Below are positions 54,321 through 64,000 of a stretch of 64,000 nucleotides of DNA, piece after piece. A program made the translations under genes and the position numbers. A model generated the notes under the pieces. It was not told where the DNA came from. It worked only from the letters and a program-made list of their open reading frames with translations, and did not search any database. This DNA is from Neoceratodus forsteri (Eukaryota > Chordata > Ceratodontiformes > Ceratodontidae): the NCBI GenBank assembly GCA_016271365.2, contig CM057453.1, positions 500,253,001 through 500,317,000 on the forward strand, read 5' to 3'. How positions within the stretch are numbered: position 1 is the stretch's first letter; each line of letters starts with the position of its first letter.

Positions 54321-55930
54321 TCACCTGCGCCTCCCTCCTCGCCCTGGAAGCACCTTGTGGATCAGGAAATGGGGAAAGGCGTAGAGGCCGGGGTCCATTG
54401 CCTCGAAAAAGTCCCCCTGCAGCTGACCCTGCTGAGGCGGGCATGGAACAGACTCAGCCCAGCGTTCTCCATTGGAGGCAAACAGGTCCACCTGGTGTGC
54501 CCCAAGGGAGAACAGATGCTGTACTACCTCCGGCAGGAGGACCACTCGTGGGATGCAGCCCTATCCGGCTCAGGGCATCGGCCAGGGGTGTTGGCTCTCC
54601 TGCCACGTGGTAATAGCTAGGAGATCACTGACTCAGGCTGAAAGAGTGACCAAATGCGGAGAGCTTCCTTGCATAGAAGCATGGGCCCAGCGTCCCGCCC
54701 TGGCCCGGTTTAGATAGTAAATACATTAGGTAGTATTTGTCCGTCTGGACTGGACCACTTGACCCCGGAGGAGCGAAGCAAAAGGCGGTGAGGAAGCTAG
54801 GCGGACGCTCGGAGCTCAACAGGTTGATGTGGCATCAGGGACTCGCGCGGGGACCAGGGCCATGAGCCCAGTGTTCCCCAGATGGGCACCCAACCCATCA
54901 GAGAGCATCAGTCGACAGAGAGACACGATCGGCTGAGGCGAGACGAACAGGATGCCCTCCTGCAATTGATCTGGAGCAGTCCACCACTGGAGCATTCCAC
55001 ATCCCTGTGTCACCCGACACAAGCTGGTCAAGGGATGCTGCGTTGTGACCACTGGCTGGCCAGTCCCCACTGAAGGGGACGCATGTTCCAGCAGACCCAG
55101 CGGACCACGCTGGTACAGGCGCCATGAGACCCAGGAGGCGCAGGAAGTCCCGGGCAGGGGCGCAATTGCCCAACCAGAAATGATCGGGCAAGGAGGAAAG
55201 ACCTCGGCCCTGTCCGCGGGGGAGCCGCGCTCTGGCTCGAAGAGAGTGAGCTGCGCCCGATGAATAAAATCACCTGCTTGACTCCGAGTTCCGACTTAGC
55301 CTCTCGTTGACAAGGAGGCCCAGTTGAGCAGACCTGGGGGAGCCAGATCTCTGGACCACTCCGCCTCCTTCCTGGAGGGAGCTGCTATCAGCCAGTCGTC
55401 CAGGTAAGGGTACACCCGGACCCCACCGGCGCCCGCGAATGCTGTCACCACTGCCATGCATTTGGTGAAGACCCTGGGAGCTGGAGACAAGCCGAAGGGC
55501 ATGGCTTGGAACTCGAGAGATCCTTCCGCTCGGAGGCGAAGGAATCTCTGGTGAGGCGAGACGGATAGGGACGTGAAAAACGCGTCCTGCAAGTCCAGAG
55601 AGCAGAACCACCGCACACGCGTTCCAAGGATGGTATTATCTGAGCCAAGTGACCATCCTGAAGGTTCGAGACCTTAGGAACTTGTTTGAGTCGTGTGGAG
55701 TGAGAATGGGCGCCAACCCCGTCCGTTGAACCAGGAAGTACCTGGACACAAACCCTGGGTCTGAAGGAGGTCACCACCTCTTACCACCTCCTGGAGGAGG
55801 AGGAGAGTGATATCGACTCGACAGGCACGCCAGTGAGCTGAGGATCCCGAAGCCCCGAAGGCGGCGGCTCTGAGGGTGGTGCCTGCTCGAGATTCAGAGG
55901 CAGGCCTCTTCCCACCACCTCCAAGACCCA
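54321..55930 (-). pseudogene. DIRS-D reverse transcriptase-RNase H
   Basis: Minus strand. An open stretch (55616-55296) covers CSLDLQDAFFTSLSVSPHQR, FQAMPFGLSPAPRVFTKCMA and VRVYPYLDDWLIAAPSRKE, with both catalytic aspartates of YLDD. RNase H follows in broken frames: LSTDAL (54900), QTDKYYLMYLLSKPG (about 54720) and LGAHQVDLFASN (about 54490). The region at 55930-55620 carries the RT N-terminus in other frames. Stops and frame changes prevent a full product. Confidence 0.88.
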
Positions 55931-58256
55931 CCTGTCCCGTGGCTTAGCTTGGACCAGGAGAGACAGGAAGTGCGGGCCGTCTCCAGGGGGGACCCAGGGG
56001 ATAAGGTGGCGGGGATGGGCGACACCCCTCAGCCCGGCACTGCTGGGCAGGCTTGGAGGAGGGACAGGCGAGGGACCGCCTGGGCCCTCCTCCTGCCTCC
56101 TGTTAGAGCCCGGTGACTTGGGTTTGGGATAGCAGGCCGAGCCTGCTGGCCCTGAATACTGGGCCAGGCGCGCGAGGCACAGAAGGACGAAAGGAGCTTA
56201 GGCTGTGGTTTCTTGACCTTTGTCCTTCTGTAGGAAGAACCCGAGTCAAGGTGGCATTGGACTTCTCGATCCTCTGCAGGTGACCTTCCACCCCAGGGCG
56301 AAGAAGTCAGTCCCAAAAGGAACATCAGCCAACTTGTGCTGGGTATCGCAGTAAGGTGGATATCCTCCAGCCAAGCCATGACTTAGCCACTGCGGCCGCC
56401 ACCGATCTAGCACATGGGTCCCCTACATCCAAAGCAGTCTGGAGCTGCTGTTTGGCCACTGCCCTGCCCTGGTCGCACCTGCTTAACCGTAGTATGCAGA
56501 TCGGCGGGAAGATGAGGATGACCTCATCCAGGGGCCCAACAGGGCATGAGAAAAATGTGCCATGAGGGCGGCGAACTGGCCTGCGGCCGAGAGAAGGGGC
56601 AGCGTAGACTTTGCCCGACATAGTCAATTTCTTGGACTCCTTGTCAGGAGGTTTGTCCACATCCCTGGCGTTGCCGTGGCATGGGCAGCTGTCGGTAACT
56701 CAACCCCTCAGCAGAGGGTGTTCAAAACCGGACAAGGAACCGGTGGGGACCGCGCCTTCCTGGCCATCCTGGCCCGGCGCAGGGCAGGAAGCAGGCGCTG
56801 CCAAAGTTCAGTGCTGGACCCACTATGGCCTCGGCCACGGAAGAGCCTCGTGGAGAATCCCTGGGTCCAGAATCTCCGTGAGGATACCTGGCCGTTTGAA
56901 GCGGGTTCGAGGCTCCATCCCGGTAGACTCGAGATGAGCCGAAGCAGTCCTAGGAAGGGACGACGGGCTATCGTCCATTGGCTGACCTCCTGAGACTCCA
57001 GGTTGATCGCTTGGAAGAAGGAGAATCGTCTGGGACTCGGAGGGGTCTCGGCTGCCTCTGGCCTGAGCCACCCTTCACCTGCCGAGGTCGGTGGGAGTGA
57101 GGGTAACTGACAACGATGGGGTAAACCCTTGTCGACCGAGAATCCTTGGTCGGGCCCCAGTGTGGTGGCTGTGGAGGCGGAGGTTCCACTGTCAGTGGTG
57201 GAGCAGCTGGTTTTGGCCGAACAACCCGGCCTGGTATAGGCTCCTCGGGCAAGTCGGGTTGTGGCCCGTTCGGTGACAACCAATTAATGGCGGGGAAGGC
57301 GCGGGTCGGCTTATTCCCGGCCAGGAGGCTGTTGCAACATAAGGTCTAAATGCCGCCGGCGTAATTCGCGAAGCCTCCCTCATCCGAGAGGGCGAGGAGC
57401 CCAACGGCGCGCCGCTTACCAGCAGTGCGGGGACCGAGACCGCCTATGACGGTGAGGCAGCTGGACATGAAGAGGTCGAGGCCGGACCCGAGTCCCGGAA
57501 TTTCGGGAGTCGGTGCAGAGGTGTCGGCGGAACCGACCTCCTGCCGGCTCGGAAGTCCATAGAACCGGAACCGGAGGCACAAGCGACCCACAGGATCTCC
57601 AACTCACTCCGGGGAACCGGGGAGAGTCTCGGCTGCTAAAACCGACAGCCGTCCAATGGGTGAAAAATCTCGACTTCATCAGTGGGAGTCTCGGTCAAAC
57701 TGACCTGGCGGGACACCGTGAGGCCAGTGGCAAGTCAGCTGGTCGAACCGGCTGTCGACTGCCCGACGGCCCGAGAGGACCTTTCCCGCCTCCCAAGAGC
57801 GTCGACGGAGGGACTACCCTGTCCCTCTTTGGACCGAGAAAAAGGCCCCAGCAGACGCAGGCCCTTCTCCTTTAGTGAGAGGACAGACAAAGCTCTTAAA
57901 GGAAGCCGTGTAGGAAGAACCCAGAGAGCGGGATAAATGCGGCGGCGAGGAAGATCTGACCCGCGCCGCCTCCTCGTCGAGGCGACCATCCGCTTCGAGC
58001 TGATCCGCACGAGAGCCGCGCCCCAAGGACACCGCCAACCGGGCCTCCTTGGACTTCACCGAGGGAACGCTCGGGACGGCCCAGTTGCAATCGGGCAGCA
58101 CGGCTTCGAGGACGAGGGTCGCAAAGATGAGCACAGGTCGCAGCCCGCGGGTGGGTGCTCAAAGGCCTAAGCTAGTAGACACATGCGTGGAGTGTGGATC
58201 CGTCCGAGACATCTTCTGCCGCATGGGCATCTCAAACCAGGAGTCGGATTATCCAT
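55931..58256 (-). pseudogene. DIRS-D gag-like ORF
   Basis: The start is the ATG at 58256: MDNPTPGLRCPCGRRC, the CxC block of the Cys/His cluster seen in DIRS-A (FKCACGK). The rest of the cluster (AGCDLCSSL) is in a shifted frame at about 58120-58140. The middle is very GC-rich, Arg/Pro-rich and largely open in several frames, a composition effect. The end has LDVGDPCARSVAAAVAKSWL (about 56380-56440), which parallels the YDTVDSVGRAAA helix of DIRS-A gag. Function inferred from position. Confidence 0.72.
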
Positions 58257-58389
58257 CGCGAGCTGCGAGGGATCAAGATCAAAGTCTTTTGCAAAATATT
58301 ATTTTAAATCCAAACGGAGAAATAGGAACCAGTCACAAACGCAGAGCGTTAAGGAGGGAACCTGAGTCAAGCGGTAAGGAAGATCTGGC

Positions 58390-58519
58390 GTCATGGGGCG
58401 GAGCCGGAGTTATACCACCGGGGGTGGGAGGAGTAAGCTTGAAGACCTTCCGGCAAGATTTAAAGCGGCAAGGATACTGCCAATGAGTGTGGATGAACAA
58501 CATATCCATGTCCCTAGAA
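58390..58519. repeat. DIRS-D 5' terminal repeat
   Basis: Inverted counterpart of 52799-52925. In plus orientation it reads agcttgaagaccttcc, agatttaaagcggcaagga, tactgccaatgagtgtggat and gaacaacat, ending at ctagaa before the LTR resumes with tatatt at 58520. The outer 25 bp differ between the two ends. Confidence 0.88.
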
Positions 58520-58537
58520 TATATTTTTTCCACGACA

Positions 58538-60773
58538 AATTACAAATAAGCACGAAATGCCTGCACAAAAGCCATATGGCTAATGAAATCCACCTAATAC
58601 AAAGACGCTCTCACCAATACATGGGGAAATGGTCGTGCTTTCTGCGACAATATCAAGGATGTCACAGGGAAGCAGCCAAAAACCTCTCCGGCCATGTTAA
58701 TGGTTGATGGATCCTCAACCCTTGACCCCAAGGTGATGCTAAACATCTTTAACACGGCTTTTTCAGACCTTAGTGCTGTTCTACCCATGACTTTTTCAAA
58801 ACAGGGCATACTCCCCAAATACCTCAACCCCTCAGTCTAACATCCCTTCTTCTACTTCAGGAAGGTAGGCTGAATGAAGCTCACCGCTATATTACTGCAG
58901 CTATCTCTAAATCTAGATCTAGTAGCAACACCCTGGACCTTAAGCTTCTGTTGCTCACCCTCGGATGGGTAATTCATCCATTAACAAAATCCTAAACCTC
59001 TCTCTCAGCTGTGGAAAATTCCGGACCTATGGAAAACAGCCACGTGACACCCATCCATAAAAGTGGGGACAAGATCGATTCACTCAAATTATCGCCTCTA
59101 TCTCCATACTCTCGCCCCAATTTAAGGCACTTGGAGCCGCATCGTGGCTGATCAACTTACCGACCACTTGGATAAATACAGTATACCTTGTCCACAACAA
59201 CACGGCTTCGGAAAGGTCACAGCACCACCACAACCCTTCTGAGTTCACTGGAGCTTTGCACAAATCCCTTGACAACGGCCTTCTCACGAGGTCGTTTCAT
59301 CGACCTCTCAAGGCCTTGATACAATACACCATGGACTACTAATACACTAACTACTGAATGCGGGCTATCACCTGACTCTTCTCTCTGGATTAAAGCTACT
59401 TAGAAAACCGGTCTGAAGTAAAATTCAGAGACTCTTTCTAACACCCTGCCTGTTAAGCTGGGTGTCCCACAGGGATCCATACTGGGACCCCTCCTTTTAG
59501 CCTTTCTTAAACTCCCTCCCTTACCACTGTTCTGAGCAGATCATACTATATGCCGAGATGCTGTTGTATTCTCCACTCACAAAGATCCTGCAACTCTTCA
59601 ACACAACCTTCAACTTGGTTTCAGTTCTGTAGAGACATGGTTACTTAATCATAAACTGGTCCTCAATGACGAAAACCAAATCTATGCTCTTCTGCAGCTC
59701 TCATAACCCACAAGCTACACCCACTTGGCTGTCTCCACCACCCAGGGGAACACTATAGATCAGGTGGTGTCCTTCAAATACTTAGGGATACAGCTTGACC
59801 CTAATCTCTCCTATGGACTTCAAGTAGATAATGTAGCTAGAGCTGCTAATACACGGCTTGGTCTCCTCTACAAACACAGACCACACCTCACGCCAGAAGC
59901 TTTGAAGGTTGCAGTTCTGAGCTCTGTGATCTCTGTAATAGACTATGGTCTCAACATTTATGGCTCGGCCACAACCACAACCCTTAGATGCCTCTCAACT
60001 GCCTTAAATAAAGCATGTCGGCTCATCACTTGTGCTCACCCACACATGTGACCTGTACACTCCACCGACTGGCTCAACTATCAAACCGCATAAAGTTTCT
60101 CACCTGCTCCATGGTCAAAAAAATCTACCTTGGCCTTGCACCTTCTGGGGTCTCAACTCTGTTACAACACCGAATTAACAAATGGTGCCTTAGGAGATCC
60201 ATACAGCTACTGAAAGCCCCCACTGTCACACTTCACAATGACAACGCTTTTTGCTTATCGAGCACCACTCTGGTTCAATGGCCTCAGTCCAACCATCTCC
60301 TCTGCCCCAACTATTGGTATGTTTAAAACTAGGCTCCGGGACAATCTCACTACCAATAGCTCCTGTGACTGTAACTAACCTTGTTTCTCCACTTCCCTTT
60401 CTGCTCTAGTTGTCCCCCCCTCCCTCCCCTCCTCACTGGATTCTACCCTCACATCTTGGTATACCCAGTGCTGCACTTTTCACCCTCTCGCCACCCTTCC
60501 TACATTCCTTCTCCCCTACCCTCTTCCCTCTCCCTATGACTCTGGCACTTCTTATCTGTTGTCTGTTTTCTCTGACAAATGCCGCTGGCTGCCTTGTTAC
60601 AATGCTACCCTTGAACTGTATTAATCTGTACTCTGTTTGCAATGTCCACATTGTTGTAATGCCTGTCTTGATGTTCCCCATAATTTGTATTTCTCTGATG
60701 TGGAACCTTTGTAAAAGAGCCATGGCTCAAAGGTATTTGTAATCCTAGACTTGATAAATAAAATAAATAAATA
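58538..60773 (+). pseudogene. L2 ORF2 (reverse transcriptase part) and 3' end
   Basis: Resumes after the retrovirus. Linker: ARNACTKAIWLMK, DGSSTLDPKVMLNIFNTAF (58700-58770). RT: PQQHGF (59190), a LSKAFDTI-like stretch (59295-59330), KLGVPQGSILGPLL (59456-59500), YADDAVV-like sequence near 59550, WLLNHKLVLNDENQI (59640-59690), then an open segment (59725-60051) with VVSFKYLGIQLDPNLSYG and SVISVIDYGLNIYG. The C-terminus and 3' UTR follow, ending with tgtggaacctttgtaaaa and the aaataaataaata tail. Stops lie in several places before 59725. Typical L2 RT. Confidence 0.87.
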
Positions 60774-61437
60774 AACATCAGGCGCTTCAACAATTGGTTG
60801 GAGGCTGGTACTGGAAAAAGGGCTTTGGCTACAGTACACTGGAGAATGGGGTGGAGGGATGTGTGCCTGTACAAGCGTGATGGGCTGCATCCTTCCAGTT
60901 AAGGAACTACAGTCCTCAATGAATGGTTTAAATGCTTCCTCAGTGAGCATTTAAACTAGCCAGGGGGTGGGGGCTACCAGGTGCAGGGAGACACAGACAG
61001 CCCACCCCCACAGGTTACAAGAGAAAGACAAGAGGACCAGGAAGGAAGGTATTTGGCAGGTGCACCTAATATAATGGAAATGGATACAGTGGGAATGGGA
61101 AGTCAGCACTTCAATGACACAGAGCCAATGGGAAGAGACTAGAGCACAAACACACAAACAGGGGGAAGAGGGGCAGCAATACATGGAAAATCATGCACAC
61201 AAATGCCCTTAGTCTGGGAAACAAGGTCCCAGACCTAGCGGCTGTAATCACGGAGGCGGATCTAGACACTGTGGCCATAAGCAAGACATGTCTCACCAAT
61301 AACCACAGCTGGGAGATGAACATACAAGGTTACACACTTTCAGAAGGGACAAAATAGGCAGTAAGGTGGGGGCCTTTGCATCAAGGAGAACATCAAAGCA
61401 ACCAAAATAAAGGACAAATGTGAGAGGTTGAGGAAAG
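60774..61437 (+). pseudogene. CR1-like LINE, ORF1 end and endonuclease start (continues 42740-43490)
   Basis: Reading resumes at 60774 with IRRFNNWLEAGTGKRAL, then WGGGMCACTSVMGCILPV and LNEWFKCFLSEHLN, the end of the esterase ORF1. The endonuclease begins at about 61195 with NALSLGNKVPDLAAVITEAD and TVAISKTCLTNNHSWEMNI; the catalytic E (usually TETW) is replaced in KTC. DIRS-E cuts it at about 61437. Together with 42740-43490 this is one CR1-like insertion, and it shows the L2 was inserted into it. Confidence 0.82.
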
Positions 61438-61870
61438 TACAGTTACGTAAGAACTTACCGTAACAGTAGATCTTCAAGAAGAGCTCTTGCAACAGGCTAT
61501 AACCATTAGGACTAATGCCGAGGCCTTAGGACTCAGCAAGAAAAATCTTAGCTAGCAGTCCCCAGCAGGTACTGCCCCCTGGCGTCTGGTCCCACCCAAT
61601 GTCGGTCACGGTACAAAAGGGGCGGACACTGGCTCCACCGCAGTTTCCCCGCCAAGATCCGAGAATGGATCCCAGCAAGTGAACCGAGCGAAGCCTGTCG
61701 ATGATGTGCTGAAAACCTCATCAGGGGGATGGAAGGCAGGAAAGCAGTGCCTGCTGCAAGAGCTCCTCTTGAAGATCTACTGTTACGGTGAGTTATTAAG
61801 TAACTGTACAATCTTACTTCAAATGGGAGCTCTTGCAGCAGGCTATAACCATTAGGACAGAGTCCCAAGC
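61438..61870. repeat. DIRS-E 3' terminal repeat and internal complementary region
   Basis: gtacagttacgtaagaactt (61438) and the following cgtaacagtagatcttcaag face cttgaagatctactgttacg and taagtaactgtac (61780-61812), giving inverted arms of about 60 bp. Inside lies the terminal repeat with leader-like blocks (tagctagcagtccccagcag). Outside the right arm is a direct copy of the end block (gctcttgcagcaggctataaccattaggac, 61833-61862). The layout matches DIRS-D. Confidence 0.85.
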
Positions 61871-62009
61871 AATCCCGCGCCAAGGAGGTGACTAGCCCTG
61901 GGAGGAGGCAGGATGGAAGGAATGCTGACATTACAGCAAATCAGGATAAAGGTTCCTGGAGGACTGCCAAGCTGAAAGTGGCACAGCGTCTGGAGGAATG
62001 TCCAGGCTG

Positions 62010-63060
62010 CAGTGCTTCACAAAAGTGTGTACCGAATTCCAGGTGGCTGCTGCACAAATGTCTCTTATTGAGACTTTTTTAAGGTGGCAAATGAAGCAGA
62101 AACTCCCCTAGTGGAGTGGCCTCTAACTGTGCCTGGAAGAGGTTTATTGTGCTTTTCGTAACAATACACAATACAGTGGACAAGCCACTTAGAAATGGTC
62201 TGTTCAGACACTGGTTTGCCCAAATGTTGTGGTGCAAAGGCCACGAATAGTTGCTCCGATTTACAGTGCGTAGCGGTGCGCTTGAGGTAGTACCTCAGCA
62301 CCCCGTGAACATCCAGTGTGTATAGGAGAGCCTCACCCCTATTGGGAGGGATAGAAAAATAAACTGGAAAGTCAACCAACTGATTGAGGAACAACTCTGA
62401 GACCACTTTAGGATGAAACTTAGGATTTGTTCTAAGGGAGACTCTTTCCCTGTGAAAAACCAAATAAGGCTCTTTACACATCAGAGCCTGGAGCTGGGAA
62501 ACTCTTCAAGCTGAAGTGACGGCAACTAAGAAACAAACCTTCCAGGAATGATATCTCAGCTCACAATCAGCCGCCGGTTCGGGGGGGGGGGAGTGAGCTG
62601 CTCCAACACAAACAGGAGGTCCCAGGGAGGGATAGGATCCCTAATGGGAGGTCTCAAATGTAGAATACCCCGTAAGAAGGTGTGGGCCACATCCAGTTGG
62701 GCCAAGGTTCTATCCCCCAAGAGGACATTATATGCAGAAATGGCCCACATATGCACCTTAATGGAAGAGTAGCTCAAGCCTTGTTGGCATAAGGAGAGGA
62801 GATACTACAATGCTGAGTTCACTGGACAAGTAAAAGTATCCAGTTTGTGAGACAAAGCCTACAAACAGAAACGCTTCCACTTCATAGCGTAAGTGGAGTG
62901 AGTAGAGGGCTTTCTCGCTGAAACGAGGACATCCGCCACCTCTTGGGAGACCCCGTACCTTGATTTGGCTACGTCTGCATGAGCCAAGCATGAAGGTGTA
63001 AGGATCTGAGATCCGAATGGACCAGTTTGCCCTGGTCCTGGGACAGCAACTGTGAGCATA
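62010..63060 (-). pseudogene. DIRS-E tyrosine recombinase with Cys at the nucleophile position
   Basis: Core-binding part (63059-62780): EVADVLVSARKPSTHSTYAM and KWKRFCL. Catalytic domain: FHPKVVSELFLNQLVDFP, LLYTLDVHGVLRYYLKRTAT, SEQTISKWLVHCIVYCYEKH and GHSTRGVSASFATLKK (62065-62481, one open frame). After a frame change near 62075 it continues as SIRDICAAATWNSVHTFVKH followed by C (62010-62080). In DIRS-B and DIRS-D the same position is Y. The HSTRG box is intact. The Y-to-C change would remove the nucleophile. Further frame changes lie upstream near 62510 and 62790. Confidence 0.87.
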
Positions 63061-64000
63061 TTGGAAGTGCAGGCTCAGAGGACAACCGCTAAAGCAGTGG
63101 GAACCAAATCTGCCAGGGCCATAATGGGGCGATTAGAATCATCCGAGCCCCCTTCGGCCTGTAGTTTCAACAATACCCTCTGGATGAGGGGGAAGGTAGG
63201 GAAGGTGTAAAGAAACTTCCCCACCCAACAAAGGGACAACGCGTTGGACCAGAAAACACCAGGCGCGTGCTCTCGTGAGCAGAAAATTGGCAGTTTGGCG
63301 TTGCGTTGAGATGCAAAGAGGTCCAGCTCTGGACGACCCATGTGCTAAAGAGCTGGTCTGCTACTGGTTGTGGCAACTCCCACTCGTGTGCCTTGGACTG
63401 AGACCTGCTTAGGCTGTCTGCCAAGTCATTTTGGGCACCTGGAACATGCACCACGGACAGATGAATGTGACGCTCCAGCGCCCAATACCAGACTCTCATC
63501 GCCTCCCTGCACAGGGGGTAGAAGTGAGTGCCCCCTTGCTTGTTGACACAAAAGATGACCACCATATTGTCTGTCTGAACTAGAAGAGAACCTGGGACAA
63601 GGTCCTCTTGGAAGGCATATAGCACACAGAGGACCGCACGCATTTCCAGAACGTTGATGTGGAGGGCACGCTCCTCCGAGGTCCAAACTCCTTGTGTCCA
63701 GTGGGCCCTAGGTGTGCCCTCCATCCCAAATTGGAAGCATCTGTCGTCAGAGTCTGATTTGGGGCTCCTGATGAAAGGGACCCCTTTCTCCAAATTGAGA
63801 GGGTCTAACCACCAAAAGGGTCCTCTTGTCCAGCTCTGCCACCCTGACCATGTGATCTAGGTTGTCAGAGCACTGGTCCAATTGCACCCTGAGCGTCCAC
63901 TGTGGGACCCTCATGTGGAGGCGGGCCAAGGGAGTGACAGGAATAGCCGCGACCATGTGCCCCAGAAGTTTGAGGAAGGTCCTGGCCTGGACCTGGGAAG
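63061..64000 (-). pseudogene. DIRS-E RNase H
   Basis: An open minus-strand frame (63793-63167) carries SEERALHINVLEMRAVLCVL, LLVQTDNMVVIFCVNKQGGT, VHVPGAQNDLADSLSRSQSK and HEWELPQPVADQLFSTWVVQ. The active-site E (LEMRA) and D (QTDN) are present; the first D lies in a decayed SDSDDRC stretch (expected TDAS). The RT thumb lies above 63800 in another frame (VAAIPVTPLARLHMRVPQWT). Continues out of the window. Confidence 0.88.

Larger units (their letters stand above)
52777..58519 (-). mobile_element. DIRS-D, inserted in the ERV 3' LTR
   Basis: Complete minus-strand DIRS of 5743 bp. Ends: left (52783-52925) and right (58390-58519) are inverted repeats sharing blocks gttgttcatccacactcatt, cttgccgctttaaatcttg and ggaaggtcttcaagcttgct in reverse orientation. 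Minus-strand order: gag (58256 to 55931), RT-RNase H (55930 to 54321), recombinase (54320 to 53096), then the internal complementary region (52988-53037 against 52783-52840). The only base match between the two junctions is GAA, with no longer target duplication, as expected for DIRS. It is GC-rich compared with the retrovirus, and of a different DIRS subfamily from A, B, C and E. Confidence 0.93.
43853..58537 (+). mobile_element. Endogenous retrovirus (gamma/epsilon-like), with DIRS-D in its 3' LTR
   Basis: Plus-strand provirus with LTRs at 43853-44272 and 52376-52776 plus 58520-58537, flanked by the 4-bp duplication AATT (43849-43852 and 58538-58541). Without DIRS-D it is about 8.9 kb. Order: LTR, primer site (44277-44294), leader with 33-bp repeats, gag, protease, RT, RNase H, integrase, env, polypurine tract (52362-52375), LTR. 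The env TM part with an immunosuppressive-domain-like region and EECC motif, the integrase GPF-type C-terminus and the 4-bp duplication are class I (gamma/epsilon) features. All genes carry stops or frameshifts, and some catalytic residues are changed. Confidence 0.95.
43491..60773 (+). mobile_element. L2 LINE, split by the retrovirus
   Basis: Plus-strand L2 nested in the CR1-like ORF1. Parts: 43491-43852 and 58538-60773, about 2.6 kb in total. The target duplication acatcag is seen at 43484-43490 and 60775-60781. The 3' end has the short-unit tail (aaataaataaataaa). The copy is 5' truncated, beginning near the end of the endonuclease, and starts with a perfect 19-base palindrome at 43502-43540. 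Reading continues across the retroviral insertion (DIQN before, YK after). Confidence 0.85.
61438..64000 (-). mobile_element. DIRS-E (3' half; continues beyond the window)
   Basis: Minus-strand DIRS, entering from the right. It shows the RNase H (64000 to about 63061), recombinase (63060 to 62010) and the 3' terminus (61438-61870). It interrupts the endonuclease of the CR1-like LINE. It is closely similar to DIRS-A (shared YINKQGG, HSTRG and leader blocks), so A and E belong to one subfamily. The rest of the RT and gag are right of the window. Confidence 0.9.

Noticed and set aside
56562..58486. Several long plus-strand frames in the GC-rich part of DIRS-D
   Set aside because: They overlap the minus-strand gag relic, have no recognisable domain, and long open frames on both strands are expected at this GC content.
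1..64000. Prokaryotic origin or phage-like gene cluster
   Set aside because: The tyrosine recombinases belong to DIRS retrotransposons (next to RT-RNase H), and LINEs, LTRs, SINE and microsatellites mark vertebrate DNA.

Overview
This window is vertebrate nuclear DNA built almost entirely from transposable elements. I see no host gene with confidence, and no rRNA, tRNA, CRISPR array or bacterial-style operon. The mix is DIRS-type tyrosine-recombinase retrotransposons, a CR1-like LINE family whose 3' end repeats an ATGTTTCT-like unit, L2 and L1 LINEs, a CORE/MIR-like SINE, a TTAA-flanked MITE and an endogenous retrovirus. This points to a large, repeat-rich amphibian-type genome. A caecilian is my best guess, from memory of similar repeat tails and abundant DIRS; that is inference, not proof. 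Nearly every coding region is broken by stops, frameshifts or insertions, so I annotate most as pseudogenes inside mobile elements.

Left stack (1-28935). A DIRS element (DIRS-A, minus strand, about 199-24644) lies against, and probably inside, a DIRS fragment (DIRS-F, 24645-25312). DIRS-A carries two short LINE insertions, a fold-back element in gag and, in its 5' region, a near full-length plus-strand L1 (L1-P, about 8031-24424). L1-P is split by another minus-strand DIRS (DIRS-B, about 8409-17433), which holds a 5'-truncated minus-strand L1 (13923-15760, 9-bp target-site duplication), a CR1-like fragment and a short L2 tail. The internally deleted DIRS-C (25313-28935) abuts DIRS-F tail-to-head.

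Middle (28936-42740). Mostly CR1-like LINE fragments on both strands: minus at 29733-30140, 30240-32590, 34246-35085 and 39353-41765; plus at 35165-39352 and 41985-42600. There is also an L1 ORF1 relic (33181-34010), a TTAA-bounded MITE with an internal tandem array (39674-40509) and a tRNA-headed CORE-SINE (41785-41925). The stretches 28936-29732 and 32591-33180 hold nothing I recognise.

Right stack (42740-61437). A CR1-like LINE (ORF1 esterase, 42740-43490, resuming at 60774) was hit by an L2 LINE (43491-60773). The L2 was hit by an endogenous retrovirus with paired LTRs (43853-58537, AATT target duplication), and the retrovirus was hit in its 3' LTR by a minus-strand DIRS (DIRS-D, 52777-58519). 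Removing each insert joins the sequence beneath it cleanly. The CR1 copy is finally cut by DIRS-E (61438 to the window end, minus strand).

How the parts relate. The DIRS order on the minus strand is 5' inverted repeat, gag with a Cys/His cluster, reverse transcriptase (YLDDWL motif) plus RNase H, tyrosine recombinase, then a 3' palindromic terminus with an internal complementary region. CR1-like copies show a GDSL-type esterase ORF1 and an endonuclease-reverse transcriptase ORF2. The retrovirus is gamma/epsilon-like with gag, protease, RT-RNase H-integrase and env relics, an apparent tRNA-Ser primer site, and LTRs that differ by about 3%.
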